DNA from: Saprospiraceae bacterium
GTDB lineage: Bacteria > Bacteroidota > Bacteroidia > Chitinophagales > Saprospiraceae
DNA: 64,000 nucleotides
Direction of reading: 5' to 3'
Assembly: GCA_021604865.1 (NCBI GenBank)
Contig: BQJU01000002.1
Coordinates: 1-64,000, forward strand
Of this stretch, positions 43,436 to 52,077 are shown piece after piece; positions within the stretch are counted from its first letter, which is position 1; each line of letters starts with the position of its first letter. Both the position numbers and the translations under genes were made by a program. The notes beneath the pieces are model-generated. The model did not search any database and was not told the origin of the DNA. It saw only the letters and a program-made list of their open reading frames with translations.

Positions 43436-44785
43436 TCAACCCTTTCGAATCAGGTGCCCTTTCAAGCCGTAAAATACCAAATATAAGTAGGCGATGGCTG
43501 GCACGATAAAAGAATATTTCACACCAATGCCTGGCAAGTCGGCTACCAATCCCTGCGTAACGGGTATGAAGGCTCCACCTACAATCATCATGACAAGTAA
43601 AGATGATCCGAAACTCGTGTTTTTACCCAGATCTTTGATTGCTAAGGTGAAGATATTCGACCACATAATGGAGTTAAACAAGCCGATCCCCAATATACTC
43701 CATAAGGCAAAATGACCTGAAGTATTCATTGTAACCAGCAATAAACCTATACAACAAAGCGCGAAGACAGCGAGTAACCTGGCAGGTTGAGAACGACCGA
43801 GGAAAAACGCCAGATAATTGACCAACATCACCAGCAGGAATTTGAACGCCATACTGGTGTCTCCTCCCTGAGCATTCAAAACAACCCAAACAACCAGACA
43901 TGCAACTGCAGGGAATGCCAACATCAGTAAAGCTTTGCGCATAGTGTCTTTAATGTCACTCAAAGCAACGGCGCCCATAAATCGCCCAACCATGGCTCCT
44001 CCCCAGTAAAAAGCGACATAATTCCCAGCCGTCTTGGGATCGAGCCCCATTACACTTTCCAATTTGAAGTATTCCACCAGAAAACTGCCGACACTAATTT
44101 CAGCACCAACATAACAGAATATGGCAATGGCTCCCAGGATCAAATGTGGATAATGGGTTAGCTGAAAGCCTTTGTTTTCGGTTTCTTCATATTCTATGGC
44201 AGGAAGTTTCAAATAGAAAAATAAGCCGGATAATATGAAAAGTGTTGCTGCAAGACCGAGATATGGCCCTTGGACGGTTTCCACGGAAACATCGGCAACA
44301 TTTTCCAGAATGAGGGCAGCACCAAACAGTGGAGCCAATGTATGACCAAGGGAATTGAAACCCTGAGCCAAATTAAGTCTGCTGGCTGCCGTTTCTGGCG
44401 GCCCTAAAATAGCTACATACGGATTGGCTGCCACCTGAAGGATGGTGATGCCACTAGCCAACACAAACAGAGCTAATAGAAAAACGCCATACATTTTGAC
44501 CATAGAGGCAGGGTAAAATAACAAACACCCCATGCCCATCAAGGCTAGTCCTAGCATGATGCCTTTTTTGTAGCCAACCTTTTTGATGATCAGACCGGAA
44601 GGGATACTCATGACAAAATAGGCACCAAAGAAAAAGAACTGAACGAGTTGTGCCTGCCAATGCTTAAGTTGGAAGGCAGCTTTTAAATGTGGAACCAGAA
44701 TATCATTGAGAGAGGTCAAAAACCCCCACATAAAAAACAAAATAATCAAGGTGTAAAAAGCTGAGGTAAAGTTGGTTTTGTTCAT
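43436..44785 (-). CDS. FHS-family MFS sugar:proton symporter (GluP/FucP-like)
   Basis: 449 residues, 12 predicted membrane helices. FMWGFLTSLNDILVPHLKAA, FFFGAYFVMSIPSGLIIKKV, GYKKGIMLGLALMGMGCLLF, ITILQVAANPYVAILG and SRLNLAQGFNSLGHTLAPLF are the hallmarks of the fucose/galactose/glucose permease family. It imports a monosaccharide through the inner membrane. It is divergent from the sodium symporter; operator O3 is between them, so both are probably controlled together. Confidence 0.93.
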   Translation of the reverse strand: MNKTNFTSAFYTLIILFFMWGFLTSLNDILVPHLKAAFQLKHWQAQLVQFFFFGAYFVMSIPSGLIIKKVGYKKGIMLGLALMGMGCLLFYPASMVKMYGVFLLALFVLASGITILQVAANPYVAILGPPETAASRLNLAQGFNSLGHTLAPLFGAALILENVADVSVETVQGPYLGLAATLFILSGLFFYLKLPAIEYEETENKGFQLTHYPHLILGAIAIFCYVGAEISVGSFLVEYFKLESVMGLDPKTAGNYVAFYWGGAMVGRFMGAVALSDIKDTMRKALLMLAFPAVACLVVWVVLNAQGGDTSMAFKFLLVMLVNYLAFFLGRSQPARLLAVFALCCIGLLLVTMNTSGHFALWSILGIGLFNSIMWSNIFTLAIKDLGKNTSFGSSLLVMMIVGGAFIPVTQGLVADLPGIGVKYSFIVPAIAYLYLVFYGLKGHLIRKG

Positions 44786-44900
44786 CAGAATTTTTTTAAA
44801 TGGTGCTGCTACTGAAGCTCTATTTTAGGTCAATTTTAGTTATTCTTTTCGAATTAATATGCATTCATCAAAATTTTTCTTTTTTTACAAAAAAAATACT

Positions 44901-44914
44901 TGTGTACGCACACA
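44901..44914. promoter_or_regulatory. operator O3 between the MFS and sodium-symporter genes
   Basis: TGTGTACGCACACA, the exact reverse complement of O2. It lies 20 bases before the symporter start codon and about 116 bases from the MFS start, placing both transporters under the susC regulator. Confidence 0.78.
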
Positions 44915-44933
44915 GTTGTAAAACGGAAAACTA

Positions 44934-46757
44934 ATGAGCCTATCTAACCTAGACATTGCGATAATCGTAGCCTATTTAGGCGTTACAATATTTTTTGGTT
45001 TTTGGATTTCCCGACGGGCTTCCAAAAACCTGCAGGCCTATTTTTTGGGGGGTAATGATATTCCCTGGTACTATTTGGGTTTGTCGAATGCATCGGGAAT
45101 GTTCGATATATCAGGAACGATGTGGACCGTTACCCTGCTGTTTGTTTATGGTCTGAAGAGCGCTTGGATACCTTGGTTGTGGCCGGTTTGGAATCAGGTC
45201 TTTATGATGGTCTTTCTGGCGATATGGCTCCGCCGGTCCAATGTATTAACCGGTGCGCAATGGATCACTTTTCGTTTTGGTGATGGGGTAGGGGCTCGAC
45301 TTTCCCATATTATCGTAACCGTTTTTGCGATCATCAGTGTATTTGGATTTATTGCCTACTTTTTTGAAGGTATTGGCAAGTTTGCCACCATTTTCTTTCC
45401 CTGGGATTTATCCGTGAATATGGGCCTCTTGCAGTTGGAGTCAGAAAGTAGTTATGCGCTGATTTTAATTGGCTTTACGACTTTATACACCATAAAAGGA
45501 GGGATGTGGAGTGTTGTTGCTACAGAGGTATTACAATTCATCATTATGACCATTTCCTGTATAGTGGTGGGCATTATAGCCTATACTCAGGTAAGTGGTG
45601 AACAAATAGCTGCTGCAGTTCCACCAGGTTGGATGGATCTTTTCTTCGGCTGGAACCTGGATCTTGACTGGACGGGTTATCTGGATAGTGTGAATGCTAA
45701 AATTGCCAGTGATGGATTTGAATTGTTTGGTATCCTGTTTATGATGATGTTATTTAAGGGCATTTTTGCAAGTTTAGCCGGGCCCGTACCAAGTTATGAT
45801 ATGCAGCGGGTTTTATCAACCCGTACTCCGGTTGAAGCGGCCAAAATGAATGGCTTGACTATTCTGGTACTCATGTTTCCAAGGTATTTGATGATTGCCG
45901 GTTTTGCGGCACTGGCACTGGTTTATCTAGCTCCAGAATTAGCCGGCATGCAGCAGGTTGATTTCGAAACGGTATTACCTCTGGCTATAGAACGTTTTAT
46001 CCCACCTGGCTTCCAGGGATTGTTATTGGCGGGTTTATTGGCAGCATTTATGGGGACATTTGCAGCCTTCATCAATGCAGCTCCAGCTTATCTGGTCAAT
46101 GATATTTACAAAAAGTACATTCGGCCTGATGCCGATGAAAAAACTTACGTCCGTTATAGCTATTACGCTAGTATTTTGCTGGTCGTAATTGGATTGGGTT
46201 TTGGATTTTTTGCAGGTTCAATCAATTCGCTAACTCTTTGGATTACATCTGCTTTATATGGTGGTTATGCTGCTGCAAATGTGCTGAAATGGATCTGGTG
46301 GCGTTTTAATGGCTATGGGTATTTCTGGGGCATGCTGGCGGGTTTGGTTGCCTCTACGGTTGTTCCACCATTGGCTCCGGATGTTTCAGCTATTTACCTG
46401 TTTCCTGTTATCTTGGTGATTTCTTTTGCGGGTTCCTTTTTTGGCTGTCTGCTCACCCCTCCAGAAACTGACGAAGTGCTGCTAAAGTTTTATCGCCAAA
46501 CCCGCCCCTGGGGATTTTGGAAGCCCATCCGGGAAAAAGCAATGAAAGAAGACCCAACCTTTAAATCCAATAAGGATTTTGGCCGGGATATGTTCAATGT
46601 TGTAATAGGTATCGTTTGGCAAATGACTTTGGTGGTCATGCCAATCTATCTTATTTTCAGACAATCAACCAGCCTGTGGATTAGTGTTTTCTTATTCTTG
46701 GTGACGACCTATTTGCTCAAACGATTTTGGTGGGATAGATTGGACCGGGCAGCTTAG
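44934..46757 (+). CDS. sodium:solute symporter (SSS family)
   Basis: 607 residues with about 13-14 membrane helices. GFWISRRASKNLQAYFLGGN, DIPWYYLGLSNASGMFDISG, LYTIKGGMWSVVATEVLQFI and GLLLAGLLAAFMGTFAAFIN are SSS landmarks (SGLT-like fold). Likely imports a sugar or sugar derivative with Na+. The last 100 residues have two further helices and a cytoplasmic linker. Operator O3 is close to its start. Confidence 0.92.
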   Translation: MSLSNLDIAIIVAYLGVTIFFGFWISRRASKNLQAYFLGGNDIPWYYLGLSNASGMFDISGTMWTVTLLFVYGLKSAWIPWLWPVWNQVFMMVFLAIWLRRSNVLTGAQWITFRFGDGVGARLSHIIVTVFAIISVFGFIAYFFEGIGKFATIFFPWDLSVNMGLLQLESESSYALILIGFTTLYTIKGGMWSVVATEVLQFIIMTISCIVVGIIAYTQVSGEQIAAAVPPGWMDLFFGWNLDLDWTGYLDSVNAKIASDGFELFGILFMMMLFKGIFASLAGPVPSYDMQRVLSTRTPVEAAKMNGLTILVLMFPRYLMIAGFAALALVYLAPELAGMQQVDFETVLPLAIERFIPPGFQGLLLAGLLAAFMGTFAAFINAAPAYLVNDIYKKYIRPDADEKTYVRYSYYASILLVVIGLGFGFFAGSINSLTLWITSALYGGYAAANVLKWIWWRFNGYGYFWGMLAGLVASTVVPPLAPDVSAIYLFPVILVISFAGSFFGCLLTPPETDEVLLKFYRQTRPWGFWKPIREKAMKEDPTFKSNKDFGRDMFNVVIGIVWQMTLVVMPIYLIFRQSTSLWISVFLFLVTTYLLKRFWWDRLDRAA

Positions 46758-46782
46758 GGGGCAGCGAAGAATAACTTATTCA

Positions 46783-46847
46783 TTTGTCACCAACCGTTGT
46801 TCTAAGTGGGAACCAGGCGCGATTTTTTCGCCTAAACTGGTGACAAA
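46783..46847. repeat. nested inverted repeat after the symporter gene
   Basis: TTTGTCACCA (46783-46792) pairs with TGGTGACAAA (46838-46847); inside it GGCG...CGCC forms a second stem. The 26 bases after the symporter stop contain nothing else. It could be a bidirectional terminator or a small mobile repeat. The remaining gap to murB shows no gene. Confidence 0.5.
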
Positions 46848-47032
46848 ATAACTCACCTGAAACCGACAATATATTCTTCGGTGACTCCTTAGCGTTGTTT
46901 GCCCAAGAAAAAGATGCGTTCGTCTGATTTTTTGGCAAATTAGCCTGATTGAAGCAACCTTTGCAGTAGTTCACTACTCTTTTGAGTGTGTATTATTCGC
47001 ATAGAGTTTTTTCATACTAATTCAATTATAAT

Positions 47033-47060
47033 GGTCGTGCCACAGGTGCGACCTTTTTTT
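47033..47060 (+). terminator. terminator-like hairpin before murB
   Basis: GGTCG (47033-47037) pairs with CGACC (47049-47053), with CC/GG inside, followed by seven T (47054-47060). It would stop transcripts coming from the symporter side, 60 bases before the murB start. Confidence 0.65.
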
Positions 47061-47121
47061 ATCCTGAATTATTCTTTTGGAGAAGATAGAAAGATTCTCC
47101 AAATCATTTTTACATTGCGGC

Positions 47122-48135
47122 ATGCATTTATATCCCGATTACTCCCTCAAAGCATACAATACTTTTGGGCTGGACGCCAAAGCCTCTCACTTTGCTAGAT
47201 TGCAAAAAGCAGAAGATCTGTCTCCATTGCTGCTACATAATTATTCTCCGATCTTTATTTTGGGTGGTGGAAGTAATGTACTTTTTGTAAACAACTTCGA
47301 GGGATTGGTTATCCATAATGAAATCGGGGGTATTGCTGCCCGACAGCAATTGAATGGCAAAGTGATCGTAGAAGCTGGGGGTGGTGTCAATTGGCACCAA
47401 TTGGTGTGCTGGTGTCTCGATCACGATCTGGGAGGCATTGAAAACCTTTCCTTAATTCCAGGAACCGCTGGGGCTGCACCCATTCAAAATATCGGTGCCT
47501 ATGGGGTAGAGCTCAAAGATGTATTTTATGAATTGGAAGCCATGGATCTGGAAACAGGGAAATTACATCGATTCAAAAAAGAAGATTGTGATTTTGCTTA
47601 TCGCAATAGCATTTTTAAGCAATCACTGCGTGGTAAGGTTTTGATAACCAGGATTCTAATAGAACTTACTTCAATAAGCCATAATATCAACACCTCTTAT
47701 GGAGCGATCCGGGATACCCTCGCGGAAGCGGGCATTAAACAACCAACGATCAAAGATGTAAGCGAGGCCGTCATTAAAATCCGGACGGAGAAACTTCCCG
47801 ACCCGCTCAAAATTGGCAATGCCGGGTCTTTTTTTAAAAACCCGGAAATATCACAAGAGCAGTTTGAGGAGTTGAGGCGTCGTTTTCCCAATATCGTTCA
47901 CTATCCTGGCTCAGGTGGCTTAATCAAAGTACCGGCGGGTTGGCTCATTGAACAATGTGGCTGGAAAGGTTATAGAAGTGGAGCTATAGGTTGTTATGAA
48001 AAACAAGCACTTGTATTGGTAAATTATGGCGGTGGCAGCGGCAATGAAATCTGGAATCTGGCCCAGGAGATTATAGCTTCTGTGGAGGGAAAATTTGGTA
48101 TCCAACTGAACCCCGAAGTGAATATTTTAGGGTAG
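47122..48135 (+). CDS. murB: UDP-N-acetylenolpyruvoylglucosamine reductase
   Basis: Start at 47122 (MHLYPDYSLKAYNTFGLDAK) is the family's N-terminus; the TTG at 47077 lies within the terminator region. 337 residues. FAD-binding loop ILGGGSNVLFVNNF, IPGTAGAAPIQNIGAYGVE, DFAYRNSIFK and GNAGSFFKNPEIS are MurB signatures, and the C-terminal AGWLIEQCGWKGYRSGAIGC contains the substrate-binding region. Makes UDP-MurNAc for peptidoglycan. Confidence 0.95.
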   Translation: MHLYPDYSLKAYNTFGLDAKASHFARLQKAEDLSPLLLHNYSPIFILGGGSNVLFVNNFEGLVIHNEIGGIAARQQLNGKVIVEAGGGVNWHQLVCWCLDHDLGGIENLSLIPGTAGAAPIQNIGAYGVELKDVFYELEAMDLETGKLHRFKKEDCDFAYRNSIFKQSLRGKVLITRILIELTSISHNINTSYGAIRDTLAEAGIKQPTIKDVSEAVIKIRTEKLPDPLKIGNAGSFFKNPEISQEQFEELRRRFPNIVHYPGSGGLIKVPAGWLIEQCGWKGYRSGAIGCYEKQALVLVNYGGGSGNEIWNLAQEIIASVEGKFGIQLNPEVNILG

Positions 48136-48162
48136 ACTTGCTGTGATGCTGGTACTAGGTTT

Positions 48163-49263
48163 TTAAGGTTTAGACTTAGGCTTCAAGCTCAAAAGCAAGG
48201 AAATAACGTGAGAATGTTTTTTGTCCGAATCTCCCAGATCGGTATATGCATAATCTACGTGTAGACTGCCAAGGACCAAACCTACACCCAGGCTGGGGCG
48301 CATGGTGAGACTTTCGGACTGGTCAAAATCTGTTTCCCGCTGAAATTGATTAATACCGGCACGTAAAAAGACAAACTCCTTGTAATCAGCTTCGATGCCA
48401 AAGGCAGGATCAATACTAAACGGGTCAGCTGAGAGCAGTGTATTGCGTTTACCATCGGTAGTAACAATGAAGTCCAGCTCTGGCCGGAGACCAACATTTT
48501 TAAATTGAAACTTATAGGCGGCACCAAAAATCAGCTGTGGTTTGGTAATCTCGACGCTACTGATAGGCACTTCATTATTGGTCAATTCCAGGGTTTGTTT
48601 CTCTTCTTCCGTGAAATCAAAGGACCAGGCATTAAAGGAAGTGGTAATATCCTTGAGGTGGGCTCCGAGCTTCAATTTACCAAGGTGGTATTGTAGCCCT
48701 AAATCGATGCCAAAACCCCATGAATTGGCGAACGGGCCAATACGTCTGTGAATGACTTTGACATTTCCACCTACCAGCAATTGCCCTTTATTGACTTTTA
48801 ATTTCCGGGCATAGCTGAGTAAAAAAGCATAATCAGCAGCAGAAAATTCCTTGATATTATCAAAATTGACGGTGCCGTCACTATTGTATAACGAAAGCGT
48901 GTTGGGGATGCCGTCAATACCAAAACGGATCAGAGAAACAGCCAAACGCCGGTCAGGGTTGTTGGTTGGCAAGGCTACAGCCAAGTAGTCAAATTTGCCA
49001 ATACCGGCAAACCATTCCGTGTGCATTGCCCCGATTTGAATGCCAATATCAGAAGAGATATTGGTCAAGCCGGCAGGGTTCCAAAAGCCAGCTTCAACAT
49101 TGCCAATATCGGCGACCACAGCGTTGCCCAATGCTTGGGCGCGCGCACCAATGCCAATGGAAAGAAATTCATTGCTGTATTTTTGCCCATAAACGACGGG
49201 CATGGTCAACAATAGAAATAAAAATGCAATGATCGGGATAATCGGAGCGTACAATTTTTTCAT
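48163..49263 (-). CDS. PorV/PorQ-family outer membrane beta-barrel protein
   Basis: 366 residues with a signal peptide. FLSIGIGARAQALGNAVVAD and AGFWNPAGLTNISSDIGIQI are the PorV/PorQ start motif; the rest is FadL-like barrel strands ending HVDYAYTDLGDSDKKHSHVI. Family members work with the type IX secretion system, PorV shuttling cargo to the attachment complex. The specific role of this copy cannot be assigned. Confidence 0.88.
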   Translation of the reverse strand: MKKLYAPIIPIIAFLFLLLTMPVVYGQKYSNEFLSIGIGARAQALGNAVVADIGNVEAGFWNPAGLTNISSDIGIQIGAMHTEWFAGIGKFDYLAVALPTNNPDRRLAVSLIRFGIDGIPNTLSLYNSDGTVNFDNIKEFSAADYAFLLSYARKLKVNKGQLLVGGNVKVIHRRIGPFANSWGFGIDLGLQYHLGKLKLGAHLKDITTSFNAWSFDFTEEEKQTLELTNNEVPISSVEITKPQLIFGAAYKFQFKNVGLRPELDFIVTTDGKRNTLLSADPFSIDPAFGIEADYKEFVFLRAGINQFQRETDFDQSESLTMRPSLGVGLVLGSLHVDYAYTDLGDSDKKHSHVISLLLSLKPKSKP

Positions 49264-49374
49264 TCTCTCAAGTTAATTCTGTAATGTAACGCAAGTATAA
49301 AGTTTAAAGTGTAAACCAGTAATGGTTTAAAAGGTAAAAAATGTACTGTGGACACCAGGCGACAAGTTGGCCAG

Positions 49375-50385
49375 TTATGCCAGCAACTCTTCCTCTGCAC
49401 GCTGCTGTTTCAAATCCCGGTTGACGGCAATACTTGAATTGAGTTCAAAACCGATTAACAAAATCAGGGAATTGATTTGCAACCACAGCATCAGGATAAT
49501 AATCGTAGCTATGGAGCCATAAAATTTTTGATAGGTGCTCATTCTGCCAAAATCATCTACATAGGCAGAAAAAGCTAGGGAAGAAAGAATAGATAAAACA
49601 GTGGCCAACGTTGTTCCCGGTGAAAAATAATTGAATCGAATCTTAGTGGCTGCTCCATACCGATAGAGTAGGGCAATGCCAAAATAAAAGATGAAGAGAA
49701 TGGAAGCCCACCGCAACATTTCCAAACCTATTGCCGTGAAATTATCCAGGTTGATGTATTGCTCTAACCAATATATTAGGGTGTTGCCTAAAATGATAAC
49801 GATAAATGCAAACAACAATAATAAACCTACCAACATGGTCAGACTAATAGCTACCAGTCGCTTTTTAAAAGCATTCCTCCTGCGAAAGGTGGTTTTATAG
49901 GATTTTTCAAAACCCTGCATCATGGCCAGCATCCCATTGGAAGAGAAAAAGATAGCCAATAAAAAACCGAAAGAAAGCAATCCCACTTTGGGCTCCGTAG
50001 CTTCCTGGATGAAACCAAATAATTCTTCTCCAGCAGCACCGGGCATAACTTTCAATATCTCACTGTAGAGAAACTCGTCCAATTGCTCTCCTTCAGGCAG
50101 GTATTTCAGGAAGTATTTTTGAAAAAATGGCACAAAAGTGAAAAGCGTCAAAAGAGACGGAAAGATGGATAGGAAAAAACTAAAAGCAATGGCATTAGCC
50201 CGGGTGAATAGGTCGAATCTGCGAATTTCATTAAAAACAAATACAACAACATCGTAAATGGGCACGTGAAAAAAACCTGGCAAGGAGTGATTTTTTGACC
50301 AGGCAATAATATTGGTGATTATCGGGAGATTAAACACCCAATCCTTTATCTCATTTAATTTCGGAATCTTTATTTTAATCTTCAA
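49375..50385 (-). CDS. YihY/BrkB-family inner-membrane protein
   Basis: 336 residues. RANAIAFSFFLSIFPSLLTL, FLLAIFFSSNGMLAMMQGFE, RNAFKKRLVAISLTMLVGLL, RWASILFIFYFGIALLYRYG and STYQKFYGSIATIIILMLWL are the YihY family blocks around six membrane helices. Function is not settled (proposed permease). Its start overlaps the thioesterase stop by 11 bases, so translation is probably coupled. Confidence 0.9.
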   Translation of the reverse strand: MKIKIKIPKLNEIKDWVFNLPIITNIIAWSKNHSLPGFFHVPIYDVVVFVFNEIRRFDLFTRANAIAFSFFLSIFPSLLTLFTFVPFFQKYFLKYLPEGEQLDEFLYSEILKVMPGAAGEELFGFIQEATEPKVGLLSFGFLLAIFFSSNGMLAMMQGFEKSYKTTFRRRNAFKKRLVAISLTMLVGLLLLFAFIVIILGNTLIYWLEQYINLDNFTAIGLEMLRWASILFIFYFGIALLYRYGAATKIRFNYFSPGTTLATVLSILSSLAFSAYVDDFGRMSTYQKFYGSIATIIILMLWLQINSLILLIGFELNSSIAVNRDLKQQRAEEELLA

Positions 50386-50788
50386 AATATGGTTTCAATT
50401 TGTCCATCAAATGTTTGGGAGCTTTTATAGTTTTATTGGTCTTGGCATCCAGGAAACACAACCTAACGCTACCTCCATTAACAAGTTTACCGTTTTCGTT
50501 ATAAATTTCAACATGGAATACGATATAGTTGTCCGGCAACTTTTTTAATTTAGTCCGAATATTGAGCAAATCGTCGTAACGAGCTGGTCGAACATAACGC
50601 ATCTGTAACGACAAAACTGGCATAAATATTCCGAGTTCTTCCTCTATCGCTTTATAGGTCAAGCCTAATGACCTCAACATTTCAACCCGACCAATCTCAT
50701 AATACTGAGCATAATTGCCGTAATAAAGATAACCCATTTGGTCTGTTTCTCCGTATCTGACCCTTTTCTGAAAATCGTAACAATACAT
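50375..50788 (-). CDS. 4HBT/YbgC-type acyl-CoA thioesterase
   Basis: 137 residues. RVRYGETDQMGYLYYGNYAQ with the catalytic Asp, YYEIGRVEMLRSLGLTYKAI and YVRPARYDDLLNIRTKLKKL are hot-dog-fold signatures of YbgC-like thioesterases, which hydrolyse short acyl-CoA or acyl-ACP. Cytosolic. Lies between arginine deiminase and YihY in one minus-strand set. Confidence 0.9.
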   Translation of the reverse strand: MYCYDFQKRVRYGETDQMGYLYYGNYAQYYEIGRVEMLRSLGLTYKAIEEELGIFMPVLSLQMRYVRPARYDDLLNIRTKLKKLPDNYIVFHVEIYNENGKLVNGGSVRLCFLDAKTNKTIKAPKHLMDKLKPYFED

Positions 50789-50798
50789 GAATTAAAAT

Positions 50799-52058
50799 TT
50801 AATCTCGTAAAATAGGACAAGTCATACAGTGTGATCCTCCCCGGGCTCTAGACAACTCATTAGAAGGCAAGGTGATGATCGTGTTTTCTATATCTTCAGG
50901 TTTCATGCTTCCTTCCGCAAATGCTTTCAACAAATCTCTGGCATGAATGACCTGATAACCCGCCTCTTTAAAAGCCTCTTCTGTTTTGGGATTGCGGTCA
51001 TAGGTGAGCGCTACTCCTGGACGGATAGCTACCAAATTACAACCGTCAGTCCATTGTTCTCTTTCTTGATAGGGAGAATCTCCTTTCCCGCTAAGAATAA
51101 AACGGGTATTGGGGTTGATTTCTGATATTAGGAAGTCCTTTACATTGGCATAATCCGCTGATTCACCATTTCTTCGATATACTTCTACCTTGGAACTGAG
51201 TCCATTAATGATGATCGGTTTGAAAGCAACATAATCATTTTCATTGATCTGGGTAAAAATCGTGTCTATGTGCATGTATGATCGGTCATTGGGAATATTT
51301 ACCTGTACTACGTTGTTGATGACTCCTTTCTTAAATAAGGCTGCTGCCAAGGATTTGATCGCATATTCACTAGTGCGCTCACTTCGGCCAATTAGTAGAT
51401 AATCTTTATTGAGCATCATGGCATCACCTCCTTCCATCGATACACTCTCTCCTCGTTTAGAGGGAGGAAATAGGTCAACTTTATTGAGGTTGATAATACG
51501 ATTGCCCTTTCTTAATTCACTAAACATTGGGTGAGCCCAAATGATAAACCTGGTCAAGAAATTCTCCCTGAACCGAGCTTCTTTGGCCGCTTTGGTAATG
51601 ATGATATGGTCATTAACGGTAACGGCGATGTCGCGGGTAAAGATAAAATTGGGAATGGGATCAAAGAGAATATGATCTTCTTTTTCATAATATCCACTGA
51701 TCAAGACGTCCGTCAAAACCTCTGGAGCCAACCCCATCAGCAGGTCCTTGAAACTGGACGGTAATTCCTCATAATCAACAATCAAATCAATGACTTCTTG
51801 TTTGCTTTCATTCTCTTCTTGCAAAGCTTCATAAAGCAACTGCTGGACTTCAAAAACATTCTCTTTTCCCAAGAAGTGGCCTAAAACCTGGGTGAATATA
51901 TCATGTTCTTCCTGCATTTGTGGTAAATAGACGATATCATCAAACAGAAGTTCTTCGGCGCGTTTAGGGGTTATTCTTGAAATACCGTCTTCTGGTCGGT
52001 GCACAATCACTCTTCGCAATGGGCCAATTTCATTGGCCACCTTTACTGCTTGGATCAT
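50799..52058 (-). CDS. arcA: arginine deiminase family protein
   Basis: 419 residues. FTRDIAVTVNDHIIITKAAK, SMEGGDAMMLNKDYLLIGRS, RSYMHIDTIFTQINENDYVA and the C-terminal RARGGSHCMTCPILRD with the nucleophilic Cys are arginine deiminase motifs. Converts arginine to citrulline and ammonia, or a related guanidino compound. The classical partners arcB and arcC are not in the window, so a stand-alone catabolic or stress role is possible. Confidence 0.9.
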   Translation of the reverse strand: MIQAVKVANEIGPLRRVIVHRPEDGISRITPKRAEELLFDDIVYLPQMQEEHDIFTQVLGHFLGKENVFEVQQLLYEALQEENESKQEVIDLIVDYEELPSSFKDLLMGLAPEVLTDVLISGYYEKEDHILFDPIPNFIFTRDIAVTVNDHIIITKAAKEARFRENFLTRFIIWAHPMFSELRKGNRIINLNKVDLFPPSKRGESVSMEGGDAMMLNKDYLLIGRSERTSEYAIKSLAAALFKKGVINNVVQVNIPNDRSYMHIDTIFTQINENDYVAFKPIIINGLSSKVEVYRRNGESADYANVKDFLISEINPNTRFILSGKGDSPYQEREQWTDGCNLVAIRPGVALTYDRNPKTEEAFKEAGYQVIHARDLLKAFAEGSMKPEDIENTIITLPSNELSRARGGSHCMTCPILRD

Positions 52059-52077
52059 AAATTAAATGGTTAGGCTT

